NCBI RefSeq assembly: GCF_018070025.1
Contig: NZ_JAGPYQ010000001.1
Location: 2,852,001-2,916,000 of the forward strand
Length of the DNA stretch: 64,000 nucleotides
Source of the DNA: Streptomyces liliiviolaceus
Lineage (GTDB): Bacteria; Actinomycetota; Actinomycetes; Streptomycetales; Streptomycetaceae
Direction: 5' to 3'
Of the stretch, positions 43,742 to 52,063 are shown in pieces (position 1 is the first letter of the stretch; every line of letters begins with the position of its first letter). A program made the position numbers and the translations under genes. Under the pieces are notes generated by a model that saw only the letters and a list, made by a program, of their open reading frames with translations, was not told where the DNA came from and ran no database searches.

Positions 43742-45996
43742 CCAACATTCCCGAGACCGGCCGGACCCCCCGGGTCCAGATCCGGCTCATCGTCATCCAG
43801 ATCCTCGTGCTGTCCCTCCTCGGCACCCTCGGCGGACGCCTCTGGTACCTCCAGATCCGCAACGGCGACGAGTACGCCAAGGAGGCGTCCGGCAACCACG
43901 TCCAGCAGGTCGTCAGCCCCGCCGTGCGCGGCTCGATCCTGGACGCCCGCGGAGTGCCGATCGCCGACAACGAGACCCGGCTCGTGGTCTCCGCGTCCCG
44001 GACCGACCTGCTGAAGATGAAGGACGACGGGGACGCCGTCCTCGCCAAGCTCGCCGACGTCCTCGGCCTGAAGGCCGCGGACGTCCGGGACAAGGTCCGG
44101 CTGTGCGACGCGAAGACGCCCCAGCCGTGCTGGAACGGCTCGCCCTACCAGCCGATCCCCATCACCGACGAGGCCACGCCCAAGCAGGCCCTGCAGATCC
44201 GCGAGCGCGCCGAGGACTTCCCCGGCATCACCGCGGAGCCGCAGGCCGTGCGCCGCTACGCCGCCCCCGGCAAGGCCAACACCGCCCAGGTCCTCGGCTA
44301 TCTCTCGCCCGTCACCGACGAGGAGATCACCAAGGCCGAGGACACCGACTCGCCGTATCTGCGCTCCGACCAGGTCGGCCGCTCCGGCCTGGAGCGCCAG
44401 TACGACAAGCAGCTGCGCGGCAAGGCCGGCGTCACCCGCTACGAGGTCGACAACCTCGGCCGGGTCATCGGCCAGGCCGAGAGCGACGAGGCCCAGCCCG
44501 GCGCGAACGTCGTCACCAGCATCGACTCCCGCGTCCAGCGCGTCGCCGAGTACGAGCTGAACGAGGCGATGAAGGTCGCCCGTACCGAGTTCGACAAGAA
44601 CACCGGTGAGAACTACAAGGCCGACTCCGGCGCGGTCGTCGTCATGGAGGCCAAGACCGGCCGGGTCGTGTCCATGGCGTCCAACCCGTCCTACGACCCG
44701 AACGCCTGGGTCGGCGGGATCTCCGGCAAGGACTACACGGCGCTCACCGGCAAGGACTCCAACTACCCGCTCCTGAACCGCGCGATCCAGGGCCAGTCGG
44801 CGCCCGGCTCGATCTTCAAGGTCGTCCCGACCGCCGCCGCCATAAACGCCGGCTACTCCTTCAACGGCCCCTACCAGTGCGCCGCCTCGTACTCCATCGG
44901 CGGTCAGGTCTTCAAGAACTTCGAGTCCAAGGGGTACGGCCCGATCAGCCTCGGCCGCGCCCTGGAGGTCTCCTGCGACACCGTCTTCTACAGCCTCTCC
45001 CACCAGGAGTGGAAGAAGGACGGCGGCATCAAGCCGAAGAAGAACGCCAAGGACTGGTTCTACAAGACGGCCCACCAGTTCGGCCTCGGCAAGGAGACCG
45101 GCATCGACCTGCCGAACGAGGTCACCGGCCGAGTCCCCGACCGCAAGTGGAAGTCGGACTACTGGAAGGCCAACAAGGACGCCTGGTGCAAGTACGGCAA
45201 GAAGGGCGGCTCGTACGCGCAGCAGATCGCGTACGAGAACTGCCTCGAAGGCAACCGGATGCGCGCCGGTGACTCCGTCAACTACTCGATCGGCCAGGGC
45301 GACACCCTCGTCACGCCGATACAGATGGCGACGATCTACGGGGCCATCTCCAACGGCGGCACGCTGTACGACCCGACCGTCGGCAAGGCGATCGTCAGCC
45401 CTGACGGCAAGAGCGTCCAGGAGATCGAGCCGAAGTCGCACGGCAAGCTGCCGATGACGAAGAAGACGCGCGACGAGATAGACGGTGCCCTCGCGGGAGT
45501 CGCGACCCGCGGTACGGCCGCCTGGCGGTTCGGCGGCTGGCCGCAGGACGAGATCCCGATGCACGCCAAGACGGGTACGGCCGAGGTCTACGGCAAGCAG
45601 ACGACCTCGTGGTTCGCCACGTACACCAAGGACTACACGGTCATCATGACCATCTCCCAGGGTGGTACGGGTTCCGGCGCCTCGGGCCCCGCCGTGCGCA
45701 AGATCTACAACGCGCTGTACGGGGTCTCCGAGGACGGCAAGATCGACAAGAAGAAGGCGCTGCTCTACACGCCGCAGAAGAACCTGCCGAAGGTCGAGAA
45801 GGACGGATCGATCGACTCCCCGAAGGCCGAGGTGTACCCGCCCAAGGCGGAGGAGCAGGCCACCGAGGAGGGGCAGCAGCAGGTGGCGGGCGACAACCCG
45901 GCCGCCACCGTGCCCAACCAGAACACCGGCACCAACCGGGACACCCGCAGGCGCTCCGCGCGTCGCTCGAAGAAGAGGCGGAGGCCGCTCGTATGA
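43738..45996 (+). CDS. mrdA: Penicillin-binding protein 2, class B transpeptidase
   Basis: A 752-residue protein: one N-terminal membrane helix (LIVIQILVLSLLGTLGGRLWYL), a pedestal/dimerisation domain (starting RGSILDARG) and a transpeptidase domain. Active-site Ser lies in SAPGSIFKV (SxxK), the second motif in SVNYSIGQGD, and the third in HAKTGTAEV. The C-terminal 80 residues are Glu/Gln/Asn-rich then basic (RRSARRSKKRRRP). It crosslinks peptidoglycan with the RodA glycosyltransferase encoded next; in Streptomyces this pair serves spore-wall synthesis. GTG start overlapping mreD, stop overlapping rodA (ATGA). Confidence 0.95.
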   Translation: MTNIPETGRTPRVQIRLIVIQILVLSLLGTLGGRLWYLQIRNGDEYAKEASGNHVQQVVSPAVRGSILDARGVPIADNETRLVVSASRTDLLKMKDDGDAVLAKLADVLGLKAADVRDKVRLCDAKTPQPCWNGSPYQPIPITDEATPKQALQIRERAEDFPGITAEPQAVRRYAAPGKANTAQVLGYLSPVTDEEITKAEDTDSPYLRSDQVGRSGLERQYDKQLRGKAGVTRYEVDNLGRVIGQAESDEAQPGANVVTSIDSRVQRVAEYELNEAMKVARTEFDKNTGENYKADSGAVVVMEAKTGRVVSMASNPSYDPNAWVGGISGKDYTALTGKDSNYPLLNRAIQGQSAPGSIFKVVPTAAAINAGYSFNGPYQCAASYSIGGQVFKNFESKGYGPISLGRALEVSCDTVFYSLSHQEWKKDGGIKPKKNAKDWFYKTAHQFGLGKETGIDLPNEVTGRVPDRKWKSDYWKANKDAWCKYGKKGGSYAQQIAYENCLEGNRMRAGDSVNYSIGQGDTLVTPIQMATIYGAISNGGTLYDPTVGKAIVSPDGKSVQEIEPKSHGKLPMTKKTRDEIDGALAGVATRGTAAWRFGGWPQDEIPMHAKTGTAEVYGKQTTSWFATYTKDYTVIMTISQGGTGSGASGPAVRKIYNALYGVSEDGKIDKKKALLYTPQKNLPKVEKDGSIDSPKAEVYPPKAEEQATEEGQQQVAGDNPAATVPNQNTGTNRDTRRRSARRSKKRRRPLV

Positions 45997-47192
45997 CCGG
46001 CGGGAACGGCTTCTCCGTCTCCGGATACGGTCCGGAGCGGGCCAGTTGGACCCGGGTGTTCGCCCGTGACTCGCTGGCCCGCAGGCTCGACTGGCCGATA
46101 CTGTTCGCGGCCATCGCGCTCTCCCTCATCGGCGCGGCCCTCGTCTACTCGGCGACCCGCAACCGCACCGAGCTGAACCAGGGCGACCCGTACTACTTCC
46201 TGTTCCGGCATCTGCTCAACACGGGCATCGGCTTCGGCCTGATGATCGGCACGGTCTGGCTCGGCCACCGCACCCTGCGCACGGCCGTACCGATCCTGTA
46301 CGGGATCTCCGTGTTCCTGGTCCTGCTGGTGCTGACCCCGCTCGGCGCGACCATCAACGGCGCCCACGCGTGGATCGTCATCGGCGGCGGCTTCTCGCTC
46401 CAGCCCTCCGAGTTCGTGAAGATCACGATCATCCTGGGCATGGCGATGCTGCTCGCGGCCCGCGTCGACGCGGGCGACAAACCGCATCCCGACCACCGCA
46501 CGGTCGTCCAGGCGCTCGGCCTGGCCGTCGTACCGATACTGATCGTCCTGCTCATGCCCGACCTCGGGTCGGTCATGGTCATGGTCATCATCGTGCTCGG
46601 TGTGCTGCTCGCCTCCGGCGCCTCCAACCGCTGGATCTTCGGTCTGATCGGGGCCGGCGCGCTCGGGGCCATCGCGGTCTGGCAGCTCAAGATCCTCGAC
46701 GACTACCAGATCGCCCGCTTCGCCGCGTTCGCCAACCCCGCGCTGGACCCGGCGGGTGTCGGCTACAACACCAACCAGGCGCGCATCGCGATCGGCTCCG
46801 GCGGGCTGTTCGGCACCGGCCTCGGCAAGGGCTCGCAGACCACCGGGCAGTTCGTGCCCGAGCAGCAGACCGACTTCGTCTTCACGGTCGCGGGGGAGGA
46901 GCTGGGCTTCGTCGGCGCCGGGCTCATCCTGGTCCTGCTGGGCGTCGTCCTGTGGCGCGCCTGCCGGATCGCCCGCGAGACGACGGAGCTGTACGGGACG
47001 ATCGTGGCCGCGGGGATCATCGCGTGGTTCGCGTTCCAGGCGTTCGAGAACGTCGGGATGACGCTCGGGATCATGCCGGTGGCGGGGCTGCCGTTGCCCT
47101 TCGTGTCGTACGGAGGGTCGTCGATGTTCGCGGTGTGGGTGGCGGTGGGGTTGTTGCAGTCGATCCGGGTGCAGCGGCCCATGTCGGCGTAG
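45993..47192 (+). CDS. rodA: SEDS-family peptidoglycan polymerase RodA
   Basis: A 399-residue, ten-helix membrane glycosyltransferase. SEDS marks include NGAHAWIVIGGGFSLQPSEFVKI, MPDLGSVMVM (catalytic Asp region), GKGSQTTGQFVPEQQTDFVF and the closing LPLPFVSYGGSSM. It polymerises lipid II into glycan strands, coupled to PBP2 from the overlapping upstream gene. This is the last gene of the mre cluster. In S. coelicolor its counterpart is called sfr and is involved in sporulation. Confidence 0.95.
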   Translation: MTGGNGFSVSGYGPERASWTRVFARDSLARRLDWPILFAAIALSLIGAALVYSATRNRTELNQGDPYYFLFRHLLNTGIGFGLMIGTVWLGHRTLRTAVPILYGISVFLVLLVLTPLGATINGAHAWIVIGGGFSLQPSEFVKITIILGMAMLLAARVDAGDKPHPDHRTVVQALGLAVVPILIVLLMPDLGSVMVMVIIVLGVLLASGASNRWIFGLIGAGALGAIAVWQLKILDDYQIARFAAFANPALDPAGVGYNTNQARIAIGSGGLFGTGLGKGSQTTGQFVPEQQTDFVFTVAGEELGFVGAGLILVLLGVVLWRACRIARETTELYGTIVAAGIIAWFAFQAFENVGMTLGIMPVAGLPLPFVSYGGSSMFAVWVAVGLLQSIRVQRPMSA

Positions 47193-47239
47193 TCGTTCCA
47201 CTGGGTTTGGCGTTGCCCCGAGGGGGCGGTGGATTTTCG

Positions 47240-47345
47240 GGTGCCGGTTCGTCGTGGCCGGCCGCGCAGTTCCCCGCGCCCCTTGCGGGGCACCTGCCCC
47301 TTACGGGGGCGGCCCTTGCGGGGCACCTGCCCCTTACGGGGAATG
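47240..47345. repeat. GCGCAGTTCCCCGCGCCCC repeat plus a 33-bp tandem duplication
   Basis: One forward copy of the interspersed element (about 47262-47282), directly followed by two near-identical 33-base units starting CCTTGCGGGGCACCTGCCCC (47281 and 47314). Each unit can form a small hairpin. The stretch may end the rodA transcript. Confidence 0.75.
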
Positions 47346-47357
47346 GGGTGCTGCAAC

Positions 47358-47369
47358 TAAATTCAGGTC
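47358..47369 (+). promoter_or_regulatory. Probable leaderless promoter of the CYTH-CHAD gene (-10)
   Basis: TAAATT (47358-47363), six bases, then ATG at 47370. The sequence context (AACTAAATTC) is unusually AT-rich for an intergenic site here. Confidence 0.5.
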
Positions 47370-48884
47370 ATGGCGGACACCAAGCGTGAGATCGAGCGTA
47401 AGTACGAAGCCGATGAGAATGCCGGACTGTCGGGACTGCCGGATCTGACGCGGGTGCCGGGCGTCTCGGCCGTCATCGACAAGGGCGTCGCCGAACTCGA
47501 CGCCACCTACTACGACACGGCCGACCAGCGCCTCGCCGCCGCGTCCCTCACCCTGCGCCGCCGCACCGGCGGTGACGACGCGGGCTGGCATCTGAAACTC
47601 CCCGTCTCCGAGGGCGTACGGGACGAGATCCGCGCTCCGCTGTCCGACACCCTGCCCCGCGCCCTCGCCGGACTCGTCCGCTCCCGGGTGCGCGACGCCG
47701 AACTGGTCCCCGTCGTCCGGCTGCTGTCCGCCCGGGACGTCCGCCACCTCGTCGACGAGTCCGGGGGCCTGCTCGCCGAGGTCAGCGTCGACCGCGTACG
47801 GGCCGAGCGGCTCAGCGGCGGCGACGGCACCACCCGATGGACCGAGATCGAGGTCGAGCTGGCGGACGACGGCGACCCCGCCTTCCTGGACAAGGTCGAG
47901 AAGAAGCTGCGTAAGGCCGGCGTCACCCGCTCCAAGTCAGCGTCCAAGCTGGTCAGGGCGCTGGGTGAGACGGGCCGCAAGGCGCGCAGGGAACCCGTCG
48001 TGGCGGCGGCACCCGTCACCGCCGGCGACCACGTCCTCGCCTACGTCCGCGCCCAGCGCGACGCCATCGTCGAACTGGACCCCGCCGTCCGCCGGGACGT
48101 CTTCGACGCCGTGCACAGCATGCGGGTCGCCACCCGCAGGCTCCGCAGCACGTTCCGCTCGTACGGCAACGTCCTGGACCGGGGCGTCACCGACCCGATC
48201 CGCGACGAACTGAAGTGGCTCGCGGGGGAGCTGGGCGTCGACCGCGACCAGGAGGTCCTCACCGAGCGGCTGACGGCGGCCCTCGGTGAACTGCCGCGCG
48301 CCCTGCTCGCCGGGCCCGTCCGCGGCCGGCTGCGCACCTGGGCGCACGCCCGCCGCTCCGGCTCCCGGCGCCGACTGATCGCGGTCCTCGACGGCGGCCG
48401 CTATCTGAACCTCCTCGTCTCCCTCGACGCGCTGCTCGCCACCCCGCCGCTGCGTGGGGCCGCCGCGGACACCACAGGGAAGGCGGTCACGAAGGCCGTG
48501 CGCAAGGACTTCGACAAGCTGTCCGGCCTGGTCGGGCAGGCCGTCGACCTGCCGCCGGGGGAGGGCCGCGACCTCGCGATCCACGAGGCCCGCAAGAAGA
48601 CCAAGCGCACGCGTTACGCGGCCGAGCTCGCCGCCCCCGTCCTCGGGAAACCCGCGAAGAGCCTGGTGGGCGACATGAAGTCCCTCCAGGGCCTGCTCGG
48701 CGAGCACCAGGACAGCGTGATGGCGAGGCTCGCCCTGCGGGACCTGGCGACCCAGGCCCACGGGGCAGCCGAGAACGCCTTCACGTACGGGGTCCTGTAC
48801 GGCCACGAGGAGCGCGTCGCGGAGTCGGTGGAGGCCGCTCTGCCGGAGGCATGGAGCACGATCAGGAACGGGACGAGCATCTAG
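47370..48884 (+). CDS. CYTH and CHAD domain protein
   Basis: A 504-residue cytosolic protein. CYTH domain at 1-200 with the ExExK motif in REIERKYEAD (residues 6-15) and basic strand residues (LTLRRRTGG, WHLKLPV) that bind triphosphate through metal ions. CHAD domain at about 220-500, helical, with conserved His/Arg (VHSMRVATRRLRSTFRSY, IHEARKKTKRTRYAAEL). CHAD proteins bind polyphosphate, and CYTH enzymes split triphosphate, so a polyphosphate or triphosphate role is likely but not proven. Confidence 0.9.
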   Translation: MADTKREIERKYEADENAGLSGLPDLTRVPGVSAVIDKGVAELDATYYDTADQRLAAASLTLRRRTGGDDAGWHLKLPVSEGVRDEIRAPLSDTLPRALAGLVRSRVRDAELVPVVRLLSARDVRHLVDESGGLLAEVSVDRVRAERLSGGDGTTRWTEIEVELADDGDPAFLDKVEKKLRKAGVTRSKSASKLVRALGETGRKARREPVVAAAPVTAGDHVLAYVRAQRDAIVELDPAVRRDVFDAVHSMRVATRRLRSTFRSYGNVLDRGVTDPIRDELKWLAGELGVDRDQEVLTERLTAALGELPRALLAGPVRGRLRTWAHARRSGSRRRLIAVLDGGRYLNLLVSLDALLATPPLRGAAADTTGKAVTKAVRKDFDKLSGLVGQAVDLPPGEGRDLAIHEARKKTKRTRYAAELAAPVLGKPAKSLVGDMKSLQGLLGEHQDSVMARLALRDLATQAHGAAENAFTYGVLYGHEERVAESVEAALPEAWSTIRNGTSI

Positions 48885-48894
48885 GGGCCGAGGC

Positions 48895-48950
48895 GGCGCC
48901 CCGAAGGGGCGCGGGGAACTGCGCGACCAGCCACGACGAGCCCGCAGACG
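48895..48950. repeat. Reversed copy of the GCGCAGTTCCCCGCGCCCC repeat
   Basis: AGGGGCGCGGGGAACTGCGC (48905-48924) followed by the usual GACCAGCCACGACGAGCCCG tail, 11 bases after the CYTH-CHAD stop. Confidence 0.8.
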
Positions 48951-49064
48951 GTCGACGTCCCGCCGCGGCCCGTCCGGTGGAGCGCTCGGACGGCCGGACA
49001 GGGCGGGCCCGCAAGCACGTTACGCTTGAAAGTCATCCCCCTGTCGCTCACAAAGGTTCGCGAG

Positions 49065-51032
49065 ATGTCTGCCGAAACCGCTGTGTCGGTCTTTCCACAG
49101 CTCGAAGCTCTGCTCCCGCATGTGCAGAAGCCGATCCAGTACGTCGGTGGAGAGCTCAACTCCACGGTCAAGCCCTGGGAGGACTGCGACGTCCGCTGGG
49201 CGCTGATGTACCCGGACGCGTACGAGGTCGGACTGCCCAACCAGGGCGTCATGATCCTCTACGAGGTCCTGAACGAGCGCGAGGGCGTCCTCGCCGAGCG
49301 CACCTACAGCGTCTGGCCGGACCTTGAGGAGCTGATGCGCGAGCACGGCGTCCCGCAGTTCACGGTGGACGCCCACCGCCCGGTGAAGGCCTTCGACGTG
49401 TTCGGGCTGAGCTTCTCCACGGAGCTGGGCTACACGAACATGCTGACCGCGCTCGACCTCGCGGGCATCCCGCTGGAGTCGAAGGACCGCGGTCTCGACG
49501 ACCCGATCGTGCTGGCCGGTGGCCACGCGGCGTTCAACCCCGAGCCGATCGCCGACTTCATCGACGCGGCGATCATCGGCGACGGCGAGCAGGCCGTGCT
49601 CGACATGACCGAGATCATCCGCGTCTGGAAGGCGGAGGGACGGCCCGGCGGGCGCGAGGAGGTCCTGTTCCGCCTCGCGAGGACCGGCGGCGTGTACATC
49701 CCGGCGTTCTACGACGTCGAGTACCTCCCCGACGGCCGTATCGGCCGCATGGTCCCCAACAAGTCGGGCGTCCCGTGGCGCGTGTCCAAGCACACGGTCA
49801 TGGACCTGGACGAGTGGCCGTACCCGAAGCAGCCCCTCGTGCCGCTCGCCGAGACCGTCCACGAGCGCATGTCGGTGGAGATCTTCCGCGGCTGCACCCG
49901 CGGCTGCCGCTTCTGCCAGGCGGGCATGATCACCCGCCCGGTCCGTGAGCGCTCCATCACGGGCATCGGCGAGATGGTCGACAAGGGCCTCAAGGCGACG
50001 GGCTTCGAGGAGGTGGGCCTGCTCTCGCTGTCCTCGGCGGACCACTCGGAGATCGGCGACATCGCGAAGGGTCTGGCGGACCGGTACGAGGAGGACAAGG
50101 TCGGGCTCTCCCTGCCCTCGACCCGCGTCGACGCGTTCAATGTCGACCTGGCCAACGAGCTGACCCGCAACGGCCGCCGCTCCGGTCTGACCTTCGCCCC
50201 CGAGGGCGGCTCCGAGCGCATGCGCAAGGTCATCAACAAGATGGTCTCGGAGGAGGACCTGATCCGGACCGTCTCGACGGCGTACGGCAACGGCTGGCGC
50301 CAGGTGAAGCTGTACTTCATGTGCGGCCTGCCCACCGAGACCGACGAGGACGTCCTGCAGATCGCGGACATGGCGATGAACGTGATCGCCGAGGGCCGCA
50401 AGGTCTCCGGCCAGAACGACATCCGCTGCACGGTGTCCATCGGAGGTTTCGTCCCCAAGCCCCACACGCCGTTCCAGTGGGCCCCGCAGCTGTCGGCCGA
50501 GGAGACGGACACACGTCTCGGCAAGCTCCGCGACCGGATCCGCGGCGACAAGAAGTACGGCCGCTCCATCGGCTTCCGCTACCACGACGGCAAGCCCGGC
50601 ATCGTCGAGGGCCTGCTCTCCCGCGGCGACCGCCGCATCGGCTCCGTCATCCGCGCCGTCTACGAGGACGGCGGCCGCTTCGACGGCTGGCGCGAGTACT
50701 TCTCGTACGACCGCTGGATGCGGTGCGCCGACAAGACGCTCCCCGCCTTCGGTGTGGACGTCGACTGGTACACCACCCGCGAGCGCACCTACGAGGAGGT
50801 CCTGCCCTGGGACCACCTCGACTCGGGCCTCGACAAGGAATGGCTCTGGCAGGACTGGCAGGACGCGCTCGACGAGACCGAGGTCGACGACTGCCGCTGG
50901 ACGCCCTGCTTCGACTGCGGCGTGTGCCCGCAACTGGACCTCGACATCCAGGTCGGCCCGACCGGCAAGAAGCTGCTGCCACTGACGGTCAAGAACGCCG
51001 CGCCTGCCGCGGCCGGGGGGCACAGCCACTGA
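49065..51032 (+). CDS. TIGR03960-family radical SAM protein with B12-binding-like N-domain
   Basis: A 655-residue enzyme. The N-terminal 200 residues resemble a cobalamin-binding fold (ALMYPDAYEVGLPNQGVMILYEVLN) but lack a DxHxxG motif. The radical SAM core has the 4Fe-4S ligands in RGCTRGCRFCQAG (CxxxCxxC), then LSLSSADHSEI and CFDCGVCPQ near the C-terminus, a second possible iron-sulfur site. The family is widespread next to TIGR03936 and RNase E/G genes; in many bacteria it is fused to TIGR03936. Substrate unknown; a role in RNA or ribosome maturation is inference. The start at 49065 is preferred over TTG 49026 for the upstream AAAGG. Confidence 0.87.
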   Translation: MSAETAVSVFPQLEALLPHVQKPIQYVGGELNSTVKPWEDCDVRWALMYPDAYEVGLPNQGVMILYEVLNEREGVLAERTYSVWPDLEELMREHGVPQFTVDAHRPVKAFDVFGLSFSTELGYTNMLTALDLAGIPLESKDRGLDDPIVLAGGHAAFNPEPIADFIDAAIIGDGEQAVLDMTEIIRVWKAEGRPGGREEVLFRLARTGGVYIPAFYDVEYLPDGRIGRMVPNKSGVPWRVSKHTVMDLDEWPYPKQPLVPLAETVHERMSVEIFRGCTRGCRFCQAGMITRPVRERSITGIGEMVDKGLKATGFEEVGLLSLSSADHSEIGDIAKGLADRYEEDKVGLSLPSTRVDAFNVDLANELTRNGRRSGLTFAPEGGSERMRKVINKMVSEEDLIRTVSTAYGNGWRQVKLYFMCGLPTETDEDVLQIADMAMNVIAEGRKVSGQNDIRCTVSIGGFVPKPHTPFQWAPQLSAEETDTRLGKLRDRIRGDKKYGRSIGFRYHDGKPGIVEGLLSRGDRRIGSVIRAVYEDGGRFDGWREYFSYDRWMRCADKTLPAFGVDVDWYTTRERTYEEVLPWDHLDSGLDKEWLWQDWQDALDETEVDDCRWTPCFDCGVCPQLDLDIQVGPTGKKLLPLTVKNAAPAAAGGHSH

Positions 51033-51113
51033 CGTACGTCCTGCAGGTTCGACGGCTGCTTATTCCGAGGTGGAGTGGGTCCGGCGCGAGGTCCTCATGA
51101 GAGTCTGGCCGGC

Positions 51114-51926
51114 ATGGGGGACATGCCGGTCGACGCTGTCCGGAGGTTTCTGGCGACGGTTCGTGTCGGTGATCTCCGCAGTGGCACGGTCGCGGGGGCT
51201 GCTCGATCCGGGACGTCGGTGATCCTGGACGGCTTTCCTGGGGACCCCTTGGGAGTGGTCGGGCCGCTGGACGGTCCCTGGGCCCGGCGTTCGGCCGAGG
51301 GCGTGGAGGTCGGGCAGCGGATCACCGCTGAGGTGATCGCGGTTGATCTCGATGAGGGCAAGGTCCGGTTGTCGACGGCGGCCACCGGGGAACGGGAACT
51401 CTGGAAGTTCCTCAAGGACCTTCGACTCGGCGAGATCCTGACCGGTACGGTCGCGGCGATCGAGAGCTTCGGCGTGTTCGTCGCCCTCGACGACGGCCCT
51501 CCGCACCCGGTCTTCCCCGGGGTCGGCTTCATCACGTTTCCCGAGCTGTCCTGGCGCCGCTTCGAGGAAGCCTCGGAGATCGTCGAGGTCGGACAGCATG
51601 TGTCGTGCGAGTTCCTGCAGTTCGACACGTGGAACGGAGAGGCGCGGCTGTCCCTGCGGGCGCTGCAGCCGGATCCCTTCGCCACGTTCGCCAATGGCAC
51701 CGAGGTGGGCGCGACCCTGCGTGGCCGGGTGACCAAGCTGGTCCCGTTCGGAGCCTTCGTCCAGGTCGCCGACGGGATCGAGGGGCTGGTTCATCTGAGC
51801 GAGCTCGCGTCGGCACCGGTGGAGACTCCGGACGAGGTCGTACAGGTCAGCGACCGGGTCTCGGTCATGGTCATGGAAATCGACGTGGAGCGACGAAGGC
51901 TGCTCCTGTCGCGACGACAGGCTTGA
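51114..51926 (+). CDS. Protein with three S1 RNA-binding domains
   Basis: A 270-residue protein made of S1-type OB folds. The second unit (LRLGEILTGTVAAIESFGVFVALD...) and the third (GATLRGRVTKLVPFGAFVQVADGIEGLVHLSEL) are clear; the first (VRVGDLRSGTVAGAARSGTSVIL) is degenerate. It resembles a shortened ribosomal protein S1. Start uncertain: ATG 51114 or 51123 (GGGGA between them). It lies between the radical SAM gene and the membrane-repeat gene on the same strand, and probably adds RNA binding to this RNase E neighbourhood. Confidence 0.8.
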   Translation: MGDMPVDAVRRFLATVRVGDLRSGTVAGAARSGTSVILDGFPGDPLGVVGPLDGPWARRSAEGVEVGQRITAEVIAVDLDEGKVRLSTAATGERELWKFLKDLRLGEILTGTVAAIESFGVFVALDDGPPHPVFPGVGFITFPELSWRRFEEASEIVEVGQHVSCEFLQFDTWNGEARLSLRALQPDPFATFANGTEVGATLRGRVTKLVPFGAFVQVADGIEGLVHLSELASAPVETPDEVVQVSDRVSVMVMEIDVERRRLLLSRRQA

Positions 51927-52063
51927 GACTGTTCTGGTGCGGGCTGCGGGCTGCGGGCTGCGGGTTCCACGATGGGACGGACGGTTCGGGGCGGGCGCGG
52001 AGGAAAGTGTCGTTCCCGGACCGTTCGTGCATCCATACGGGCGGTCGACGCGTCCGTGTGGGT

